Positions 33,622 to 39,592 of a stretch of 47,543 bases of DNA are shown one piece after another. Position 1 is the first letter of the stretch; the number at the start of each line of letters is the position of its first letter. The notes beneath the pieces are model-generated. The model saw only the letters and a program-made list of their open reading frames with translations. It had not been told where the DNA came from and ran no database searches. Made by a program: the position numbers and the translations under genes. Source of the DNA: DATHWB01 sp040902855. GTDB taxonomy: Bacteria > Actinomycetota > Acidimicrobiia > Spongiisociales > ZC4RG35. Location of the stretch: assembly GCA_040902855.1 (NCBI GenBank), contig JBBDWN010000019.1, forward strand, positions 1-47,543. Direction: 5' to 3'.

Positions 33622-34515
33622 TCAACTCTCGCGACGGGAGGCGAGAACTGCACCGGCGATGACGAGGACCGCACCGCCGAGGGCAAAGGCCGTGACCCGA
33701 TCGCCCGCGAAGGTCACGCCGAGTCCGAGCGAGATCACCGGTATCAGATAGGTGATGAACGAGGCGCGAGGACCCCCCACCCGACCCACCAGCGTTGCCA
33801 TCAAGACGAATGCCAGGCCTGTTCCCACCACGGCGAGGACGACGTTGGCGACCGCGGCGGCGACGGTGAATCTCGAGTCGGCGAGTCCGAATAGTCCGAA
33901 CGGCGTTGTCCAGACGGCCGCCAACACCAGCATGCGCGCCATGACCGGCACCGACCCGTACTTCTGCTGTATCGGCCCGGCGATGTTCGTCGCCAGTCCG
34001 TAACACAAGGTGGCGAAGAGGACCAGCGCAACCCCGATGAATGCGCTTGCCTCGTCCGCTCCCGAGGAGAGGCTCACCGCGGCGATCCCGACGAATCCGA
34101 CGGCCAGTCCGAGGCGTTGTGGCCCGCGACTCGGGCGCCCGAAGAACCAGCCTCCGATAATCGCCGTGAAGATCGGGACTGCGCCGTTGAGCATCCCGGT
34201 GACGGCGGAGTTGATGTATTGCTGAGCGAGGGGGAAGAGAGTGAAGGGGACGGCGACCCACACGACGGAGAGGACGAAGACCTTCTTGTTGTCCGCCGGT
34301 TCGAACCGGACCCGCGCCGTCGGGAGCGCTGCGAGTGCCAGTGCGCCCAGCCCTACTCGGATCCAGGTGATCAGTCCCGGATGGAAGGCGTCCAGTGCGA
34401 TGTCGATGAAGAGGAACGAGGCGCCCCAGATGAACGACACCGCCAGGAACAAGCCCCAGTCCCTCGTCTCGAAGGGATCTCGATCGCTGCGAACCGCGGT
34501 GGCCGGGAGGCTCAT
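33622..34515 (-). CDS. DMT superfamily (EamA) transporter
   Basis: The 297-residue protein has 10 hydrophobic helices in two EamA repeats. Landmarks are FLAVSFIWGASFLFIDIALD in the first helix, QQYINSAVTGMLNGAVPIFTAIIG in segments at the end of repeat one, and GGPRASFITYLIPVISLGLGV at the end of repeat two. Likely an exporter of amino acids or related metabolites. Its ATG overlaps the stop of the PNPOx-family gene (ATGA), so it is under the same control, and it could move a vitamin-B6-related or other metabolite; that is speculation. It converges with nurA, 3 nt apart. Confidence 0.87.
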   Translation of the reverse strand: MSLPATAVRSDRDPFETRDWGLFLAVSFIWGASFLFIDIALDAFHPGLITWIRVGLGALALAALPTARVRFEPADNKKVFVLSVVWVAVPFTLFPLAQQYINSAVTGMLNGAVPIFTAIIGGWFFGRPSRGPQRLGLAVGFVGIAAVSLSSGADEASAFIGVALVLFATLCYGLATNIAGPIQQKYGSVPVMARMLVLAAVWTTPFGLFGLADSRFTVAAAVANVVLAVVGTGLAFVLMATLVGRVGGPRASFITYLIPVISLGLGVTFAGDRVTAFALGGAVLVIAGAVLASRRES

Positions 34516-35165
34516 CGGGTCAGGTCCATCACATGGTCGGGCACGTCGAGGCCCGGATGGTTCTTCGGGTCGGATATCGGTTCGGAATACCCGGTCCGCG
34601 TCGGGAGCACTCCTGCCCAGATGGGGAGTTCGTAATCTTCTGGCTCGTCGTTCGGACCGCCCGTCCGCATCTTGACCGACGCCTCTCCGACGGGGAGGGA
34701 GAACATCGCTGTGCCGCGCACCTCCTTGTCGGTCATCGGCCGAAGGTGCGGTCGGCGTTCGGGAAGGATCTTGTCGACGTAGGCATCGAGGATCATCCGC
34801 CGGTCATCGACGGACGTGACTGCTTCGCTCCGCCCGAAGACGACGACCGAGCGGTAGTTGGCCGAATGGTGGAAGGCCGAGCGGGCCAGGACCAATCCGT
34901 CGATCAGGGTGATCGTCACGCACACGTCGGTCCCCGGCTTGGAGGTGCGGAACAGGCGTGTCGCGGGAGAGCCGTGGAGGTACAGGCGGTCTTCGAGGCG
35001 AGCGTGGAGCATGGGGATGACGATCGGCCGGTTGCGATCGATCAGTCCGACGTGGGCGACGGTGGCCTCGTCGATGATCGAATACGCCAGGTCTCGGTCG
35101 TACGAAGCGCGGGCCGAGTACCGGACGTCGGTGTGTTCATTCTGGATCAGTGGTTTGCGGATCAT
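34512..35165 (-). CDS. Pyridoxamine 5'-phosphate oxidase-family FMN-binding split-barrel protein
   Basis: The 217-residue protein has the FMN-binding split-barrel fold of the PNPOx-like/Nim-like group: ATVAHVGLIDRNRPIVIPML, LYLHGSPATRLFR, VCVTITLIDGLVLARS, NYRSVVVFGRSEAV and a C-terminal DYELPIWAGVLP. It probably binds FMN or a related deazaflavin or heme cofactor; true PNP oxidase activity is not certain, since the classical PNPOx C-terminal motif is not seen. ATG at 35165 is chosen; a longer frame would cross the divergent promoter into the MocR gene. It is divergent from MocR and coupled to an EamA transporter. Confidence 0.82.
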   Translation of the reverse strand: MIRKPLIQNEHTDVRYSARASYDRDLAYSIIDEATVAHVGLIDRNRPIVIPMLHARLEDRLYLHGSPATRLFRTSKPGTDVCVTITLIDGLVLARSAFHHSANYRSVVVFGRSEAVTSVDDRRMILDAYVDKILPERRPHLRPMTDKEVRGTAMFSLPVGEASVKMRTGGPNDEPEDYELPIWAGVLPTRTGYSEPISDPKNHPGLDVPDHVMDLTR

Positions 35166-35180
35166 CAGTTGCCTGGTGGA

Positions 35181-35210
35181 TGTATCGATAGTATATGTAT
35201 CAATACAAAA
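35181..35210. promoter_or_regulatory. AT-rich operator/promoter between PNPOx-family gene and MocR gene
   Basis: In a high-GC genome this 30-bp block is strongly AT-rich. It holds a direct repeat TGTATC at 35181 and 35196 (15 bp apart), a perfect 8-bp palindrome TATCGATA (35183-35190), and a near-palindromic GTATCAATAC. TAGTAT (35189-35194, plus) and its reverse-strand counterpart TATACT can serve as divergent -10 boxes. MocR regulators often bind direct repeats, so this is a likely binding site. Confidence 0.55.
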
Positions 35211-36530
35211 ATGCTTTTGTACCACGACAAAGATAGCACCCCTCCTCCCGCCTCAGCCGTGGAATTGATCGAGAGGATCGAATCCGACGTGGCCAGCGGC
35301 GTCCTCGGTGCAGGAGAGAGGCTTCCCTCGATACGGGAACTGGCCGAATCGCTGTCGCTCGCCCCCAACACGGTCGCCACTGCCTACCGGCGACTGGCCG
35401 ATCGGGGAGTCGTCGTCAGCCGGGGCAGCGCCGGCACCCACGTACTCGAGCGACCTCCGATCGGGGTCCAGCAGTTGCCGATCGTTCCCCCAGGGACGAC
35501 CGACCTCGCCAGCGGCACCCCCGATCCCCGCCTGCTGCCCGACCTCGACTCCTTCGTCCGCCATCCCGGCCCCTCCACCTCGTACATCGATCCGCCCCTT
35601 CTCCCCGAGCTGGCAGAGGCGGGCAGCGAATGGCTGGGTGCTCAGGGCGTGGCCGTCCGAAGACTCACCGTCACGTCGGGGGCCCTCGACGCCATCGAAC
35701 GAATCCTCGCCTCCCGTCTCCGTCCGGGAGACGCAGTGGCTGTCGAGCGCCCCGGGTGGTCGGCCGTCACCGACTTGGTCGCGTCACTCGGGTTGCGCAG
35801 CGTCGGGGTGGCAATCGACGAGGCCGGGATGATTCCGGTTGTTCTGGCCGAGCGACTCTCCGGCGTCGAGGCCGTCATCCTCACGCCTCGCGCCCAGAAT
35901 CCTCTCGGTGCGGCGATCGACGAACGACGCCGCCAGGATCTCTCCGAGGTGCTCGCGGAAAGACCTGAAGTGCTCGTCATCGAAGACGACCACGCCGGTC
36001 CGATTGCGGGAACCCCGCTGTATCCGCTGCATGAGGGTCGCAGCCGTTGGGCATTCGTGCAATCGGTGGCCAAAGCCCTCGGTCCCGACCTCCGACTCGC
36101 CTTCGTCACCGGGGACGACCTCACACTCGACCGGGTCAGCGGCCGATTCGGGATCGGACCCGGTTGGGTGAGTCGGATCCTGCAGCGAGCGGTGGCGTCG
36201 ATGGTGACCGATCCAGAAGTGAAAGCCACCCTCGTCCGGGCGGCGGAGACCTATGCGATTCGTCGGGAGGCTCTCGTGGACGCACTCCGGCTCGCCGGGT
36301 TCTCCGGGGCCACCGGTCGATCGGGCCTGAACGTATGGGTACCGGTTGCCGCCGAAGAAGCGGCGGTGGCCGGTGCTGCCCGCGCCGGGTACGGGATCAG
36401 AGGCGGTTCGGAATTCGATGGGGGAGTTCCGACAGTGCGAATCACCGTGTCGAATCTCGACCTGGATGCCATCCCATCACTGGTCAGGTCGCTGTCGAGT
36501 CACGGTGAGTCCGGACGGAGGCTGGTGTAG
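35211..36530 (+). CDS. MocR-type transcriptional regulator (GntR wHTH plus aminotransferase domain)
   Basis: The 439-residue protein has a GntR winged helix at about 12-85 (VELIERIESDVASGVLGAGERLPSIRELAESLSLAPNTVATAYRRLADRGVV, in segments) and a fold-type I aminotransferase domain at about 110-430. PLP-site residues are present: NPLG around 230, EDDHAGP near 260, and the lysine K288 in QSVAKALGPDLRLAF. MocR/PdxR proteins sense PLP or amino-acid adducts. Being divergent from a PNPOx-family gene suggests a B6-linked regulator similar to PdxR or PtsJ. The ATG follows the AT-rich operator directly; no ribosome-binding site is seen. Confidence 0.87.
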   Translation: MLLYHDKDSTPPPASAVELIERIESDVASGVLGAGERLPSIRELAESLSLAPNTVATAYRRLADRGVVVSRGSAGTHVLERPPIGVQQLPIVPPGTTDLASGTPDPRLLPDLDSFVRHPGPSTSYIDPPLLPELAEAGSEWLGAQGVAVRRLTVTSGALDAIERILASRLRPGDAVAVERPGWSAVTDLVASLGLRSVGVAIDEAGMIPVVLAERLSGVEAVILTPRAQNPLGAAIDERRRQDLSEVLAERPEVLVIEDDHAGPIAGTPLYPLHEGRSRWAFVQSVAKALGPDLRLAFVTGDDLTLDRVSGRFGIGPGWVSRILQRAVASMVTDPEVKATLVRAAETYAIRREALVDALRLAGFSGATGRSGLNVWVPVAAEEAAVAGAARAGYGIRGGSEFDGGVPTVRITVSNLDLDAIPSLVRSLSSHGESGRRLV

Positions 36531-36533
36531 CGT
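36528..36533 (+). promoter_or_regulatory. Leaderless-type -10 (TAGCGT) 7 nt before the MaoC-like gene
   Basis: TAGCGT, 7 nt and ATG (36541). The TAG is also the stop codon of the MocR gene. Confidence 0.4.
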
Positions 36534-36540
36534 CCTGTCA

Positions 36541-36999
36541 ATGGCTGCAACACACTTCGCATCGATCGACGAACTCAGAGACGCGGCGGGATCCCACCTC
36601 GGGTACTCCGAGTGGTGGGAGATCACCCAGCAACGCGTCAACCAATTTGCCGATGCCACCGATGACCACCAGTTCATCCACGTCGACCCCGAGAAGGCGG
36701 CGATGGGGCCGTTCGGCGGGCCCATCGCGCATGGTTTCCTCACGTTGTCGCTGGCAGTGCCGCTCATGCAGCAGATCGTTTCGATCTCCGGCCTTCGAAT
36801 GGCCGTCAACTACGGCTTGAACAAAGTCCGCTTTCCGGCACCGGTCCCGGTCGGTTCGAAACTCCGCGCCGGCGCAGTGCTCGAATCCGTCGAAGACGTG
36901 ACCGGCGGCGTCCAGGTGGTCTACAGCGTCACCTACGAGATCGAAGGCGGCGCCAAGCCGGTGTGTGTCGCCGAAACGGTCAGCCGCTACTACCTCTAG
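36541..36999 (+). CDS. MaoC-like (R)-specific enoyl-CoA hydratase
   Basis: The 152-residue single hot-dog protein has the hydratase-2 motif FADATDDHQFIHVDPEKA (catalytic Asp and His), then GPFGGPIAHGFLTLSL, and the YGLNKVRFPAPVPVGSKLRA segment (written here in full only as YGLNKVRFPAPV). The size fits single-domain MaoC/NodN dehydratases, which hydrate trans-2-enoyl-CoA or act on mesaconyl- or beta-methylmalyl-type thioesters. The start is supported by TAGCGT 7 nt upstream; longer frames run back through the MocR gene. It lies 10 nt after MocR and converges with gpsA. Confidence 0.87.
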   Translation: MAATHFASIDELRDAAGSHLGYSEWWEITQQRVNQFADATDDHQFIHVDPEKAAMGPFGGPIAHGFLTLSLAVPLMQQIVSISGLRMAVNYGLNKVRFPAPVPVGSKLRAGAVLESVEDVTGGVQVVYSVTYEIEGGAKPVCVAETVSRYYL

Positions 37000-37011
37000 C
37001 CGTCCATTTCC

Positions 37012-38004
37012 CTACTCCGGGCGTGCTTCTCGTGTCATCAGGGCGAGGACTGCCTCGCGGGGGTGGGCGCCTTCGTGGAGGACCAGGGCGACCTGGGTGG
37101 CGATCGGCATGTCGACGCCGTGTTTGGCGGCGAGCCCGAGCACCGGGCGGGCGGTCTTCACGCCTTCCGCAACCATCTGCATCTCGGATACGACATCGTC
37201 GAGCTTGCGGCCTTGGGCGAGGGCCATCCCGACGCGGTTGTTCCGACTGTCGTCTGATTCGCAGGTGGCGATGAGGTCGCCCATGCCGGCCAACCCGGCG
37301 AACGTCTCCGGTCGCCCTCCCATCGCGACCCCAAGCCGCGTGATCTCGGCCAGGGCCCGAGTGATCAATGCCGCCAACGTGTTCTGTCCAAACCCGAGAC
37401 CCTTGGCCATTCCTGCGGCGATCGCCATGACGTTCTTGAGCGCGCCCGCCAGTTCGCAGCCGACGACATCGGTGTTCGTGTAGACGCGAAAGGTGGGGTC
37501 CATGAGGGCCGCCTGAAGTGTCGCGGAGGCATCTGCATCTTCCATCCCGATCACTGCTGCCGCCGGCTCGCCTCGCATGACTTCTTTGGCGAGGTTCGGT
37601 CCGGTGAGAACTCCCGATCGGCTGGGGTCGCGATCGGGGAGAACCGAACTCACGACCTCTGTCATGCGCATGAGAGTTTCTCCTTCGATGCCCTTCGTCA
37701 GGCTGAGGATCGGGATGTCAGCCCCCAAACTCGGCGCGAGTTCTTCGAGGACGGCGCGAAATCCGTGCGACGGCACGCCCATCACCACCGCCTCCGCTCC
37801 GTCGACCGCGTCGATCGAATCGGATGTGGCACGCAGACCGTACGGAAGTCGCTGCCCAGGGAGATAGTCGGCGTTTTCGGCAGTGGTGTTGATGGCGTCC
37901 GCCAACTCGGGCCGCCGAGCCCAGAGGACGACCGGATTGGTCCGGGCGGCGATCGACGCGACGGTCGTTCCCCAGGATCCCGCTCCGATGACGGCGATGC
38001 GCAT
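37012..38004 (-). CDS. gpsA: Glycerol-3-phosphate dehydrogenase [NAD(P)+] GpsA
   Basis: The 330-residue enzyme has full family length: N-terminal IGAGSWGTTVA (dinucleotide binding), LWARRPELADAIN, MGVPSHGFR, LTKGIEG with the catalytic Lys region, TGPNLAKEVMRGEPAA, GALKNVMAIAAGMAKGLG with the second conserved Lys, and ALITRALAEITRLG, MGDLIATCESDDSRNNRVG. It reduces dihydroxyacetone phosphate to sn-glycerol-3-phosphate for phospholipid synthesis in the cytoplasm. ATG at 38004 with TATCGT 8 nt upstream indicates a leaderless transcript, divergent from ychF. Confidence 0.95.
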   Translation of the reverse strand: MRIAVIGAGSWGTTVASIAARTNPVVLWARRPELADAINTTAENADYLPGQRLPYGLRATSDSIDAVDGAEAVVMGVPSHGFRAVLEELAPSLGADIPILSLTKGIEGETLMRMTEVVSSVLPDRDPSRSGVLTGPNLAKEVMRGEPAAAVIGMEDADASATLQAALMDPTFRVYTNTDVVGCELAGALKNVMAIAAGMAKGLGFGQNTLAALITRALAEITRLGVAMGGRPETFAGLAGMGDLIATCESDDSRNNRVGMALAQGRKLDDVVSEMQMVAEGVKTARPVLGLAAKHGVDMPIATQVALVLHEGAHPREAVLALMTREARPE

Positions 38005-38012
38005 TGGCGCGG

Positions 38013-38018
38013 ACGATA
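38013..38018 (-). promoter_or_regulatory. Leaderless-type -10 (TATCGT) 8 nt before gpsA
   Basis: On the minus strand TATCGT, 8 nt and ATG (38004). No ribosome-binding site is visible. Confidence 0.4.
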
Positions 38019-38027
38019 CCGGCCGAC

Positions 38028-38055
38028 TTGGACGGTTCGCCGCCGCCGCTACCTT
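38028..38055 (+). promoter_or_regulatory. Candidate promoter of ychF
   Basis: TTGGAC (38028-38033) and TACCTT (38050-38055) with a 16-nt spacer. A leader of about 27 nt with CCGGAG before the ATG would follow, so this gene is conventionally initiated. Confidence 0.4.
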
Positions 38056-38088
38056 TTCGGTTCCCCTCTCTCCCGGAGTACCTCAGTC

Positions 38089-39177
38089 ATGGCGCTGCAA
38101 GCTGGCATCGTCGGTCTTCCCAACGTCGGCAAATCGACGCTTTTCAATGCGCTCACGGCGGCTGGTGCCGAGGCTGCCAACTATCCGTTTGCGACCATCG
38201 AGCCGAACGTTGGCGTCGTGGCGGTGCCCGACGAACGCCTCGCCCAGATCAACTCGGTCATCGAGACGAAACGGATCGTCCCGACTTCGGTGGAGATCCT
38301 CGACATCGCGGGTCTGGTCAAGGGAGCGTCGCAGGGCGAAGGGCTGGGCAACCAATTTCTCGGCCATATCCGGTCCGTTGACGCCGTGATCCACCTCGTT
38401 CGGTGTTTCGAAGGCGACGTCACACATGTCGACGGGTCTGTCGACCCGGCACGGGATATCGACACCGTCGACCTCGAACTGATTCTCGCCGATCTCGCCG
38501 TGGCCGAGCGCCGCCTCGAGCGGCTCCGGCGGTCGGTGAAGACCGGGGACAAGGGTCTCGCCCTTGCGCTCGACGTCACTGAGCGGTTGCACCGCTGGCT
38601 GTCGGACGGGAATCCGGCCAGAACACTGCCGGGGACACCCGAGGAGCGGGACACGTTCCGGGACGCGCAATTCATCACGTCCAAGCCGGTGCTCTTCGTG
38701 TGCAACGTCGACGAAGCGGGACTGGGAGGAAATGCCCATGTCGACATCGTGCGCGAGGTGGCAGCGGCGTCCGGGGCGGGCCTGGTCGTGATCTGTGCCC
38801 AGGCCGAGGCGGACATCGCCGAACTGGATGGCGCCGATCGCGAGGTCTTTCTCTCCGACCTCGGGCTTGGAGAGCCAGGGCTCACGACCCTCTCCCGGGA
38901 GGCATATGGCCTGCTCGGACTCGACACGTTCTTCACAGCCGGCCCGGCCGAGATCCGGGCGTGGACGATCCGGCAGGGCACCAGAGCGCCGCAGGCGGCC
39001 GCAGTGATCCACACCGACTTCGAGAAGGGGTTCATCCGGGCCGAGGTCTACACGATCCCCGACCTGCTGGCACACGGATCAGAGGCCGCGCTGCGAGCCG
39101 CAGGCAGGATGCGGGTGGAAGGCAAGGACTACGTGGTCCAGGACGGCGACGTGGTCTTCTTCCGATTCAACACGTGA
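38089..39177 (+). CDS. ychF: Redox-regulated ATPase/GTPase YchF (OLA1 family)
   Basis: The 362-residue protein has the Obg-family G domain with G1 GLPNVGKST, the G2/switch region NYPFATIEPNVG, G3 DIAGLVKGASQGEGLGNQFL (in segments), and NVDE in place of NKxD, which is why YchF prefers ATP. A helical insertion and a C-terminal TGS domain follow (ETAELFYTAG-like LDTFFTAGPAEIRAWTI, and FEKGFIRAEV, DGDVVFFRFN). It associates with ribosomes and is involved in stress response. CCGGAG precedes the ATG; an upstream frame extension overlaps gpsA and is spurious. A terminator follows directly. Confidence 0.95.
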   Translation: MALQAGIVGLPNVGKSTLFNALTAAGAEAANYPFATIEPNVGVVAVPDERLAQINSVIETKRIVPTSVEILDIAGLVKGASQGEGLGNQFLGHIRSVDAVIHLVRCFEGDVTHVDGSVDPARDIDTVDLELILADLAVAERRLERLRRSVKTGDKGLALALDVTERLHRWLSDGNPARTLPGTPEERDTFRDAQFITSKPVLFVCNVDEAGLGGNAHVDIVREVAAASGAGLVVICAQAEADIAELDGADREVFLSDLGLGEPGLTTLSREAYGLLGLDTFFTAGPAEIRAWTIRQGTRAPQAAAVIHTDFEKGFIRAEVYTIPDLLAHGSEAALRAAGRMRVEGKDYVVQDGDVVFFRFNT

Positions 39178-39212
39178 TGAGGCCCCGGTAAGGGGAGCCG
39201 GGGCCTCATCAT
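39175..39212 (+). terminator. Hairpin terminator of ychF
   Basis: A 14-bp perfect stem (39175-39188 with 39198-39211, centred on GGCCCCGG/CCGGGGCC) and a 9-nt loop, overlapping the ychF stop codon. Only a weak pyrimidine run (TCTCTCCCT) follows. Confidence 0.65.
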
Positions 39213-39367
39213 CTCTCCCTCCACAGGGAGATCCGCACGGAGCTTCAGTAGGCATGCCAGGGGGGTGTGCCCGCTCCGCATCGGAAGGCAAGACGGGGAT
39301 GTGGGGGTCACCTCCCGCCCGCTCGACGCACCATAGAAGCACATCCTTGTCGGGTGCAACCAATGAG

Positions 39368-39384
39368 ATAGGAGGGCCTCCTAT
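39368..39384. promoter_or_regulatory. Perfect 8-bp palindrome upstream of the glycine riboswitch promoter
   Basis: ATAGGAGG and CCTCCTAT flank one central G. It lies about 50 bp upstream of the riboswitch promoter -10 and looks like an operator for a dimeric regulator. The rest of 39213-39430 shows no gene or recognised RNA. Confidence 0.4.
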
Positions 39385-39430
39385 TCGACGCTCTGTCGTT
39401 TCCTGACGGCTTCTTCGCAAGACGAGGTAG

Positions 39431-39439
39431 TGTGATACT
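39431..39439 (+). promoter_or_regulatory. Extended -10 promoter of the glycine riboswitch/gcvP transcript
   Basis: TGTGATACT reads as an extended -10 (TGn followed by GATACT). Transcription would start near 39445, just before the aptamer. Confidence 0.5.
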
Positions 39440-39449
39440 CGCCGACGAA

Positions 39450-39530
39450 CCTGGCGGGAGAGACCCTCCCCGGAGGGCGCCGAAGGGGCAATCCATCCCC
39501 GGAAACTCTCAGGCATCAGGACCGCCCAGG
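39450..39530 (+). ncRNA. Glycine riboswitch aptamer (gcvT type), single
   Basis: The region has the class landmarks in order: GGGAGAG, GCGCCGAAGGGGCAA, AAACTCTCAGGCATCAGGACCG (noted in parts: AAACTCTCAGGC, then AGGACCG). P1 forms from CCTGGCGG near 39450 and CCGCCCAGG at 39522-39530; GGGAGAG pairs with CTCTC. Only one aptamer is visible; the following 62 nt to gcvP contain a GCCGG-ATCA-CCGGC hairpin and the ribosome-binding site AGGAGG. A CCAGG near 39575 could compete with P1 and be part of the expression platform. It lies directly before gcvP, the glycine-cleavage enzyme, so glycine should switch gcvP on. Confidence 0.88.
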
Positions 39531-39592
39531 GAAGGCAACGCTGTGCCGGATCACCGGCCGAGGCGGGGGACCAGGCGACCTCAGGAGGCGTA

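Noticed and set aside
35211..36530. MocR regulator as the ectoine regulator EnuR
   Set aside because: It is 15 kb from the ectoine island and divergent from a PNPOx-family gene with its own operator-like site; the island has its own GntR regulator.
39129..39359. Small minus-strand gene between ychF and the riboswitch
   Set aside because: The frame runs through the ychF terminator and 3' end, has no ribosome-binding site and no recognisable protein.
39531..39592. Second glycine aptamer downstream of the first
   Set aside because: The class landmarks (GCCGAAGG..GCAA and CTCTCAGG) do not recur; only a small hairpin and the ribosome-binding site are visible.
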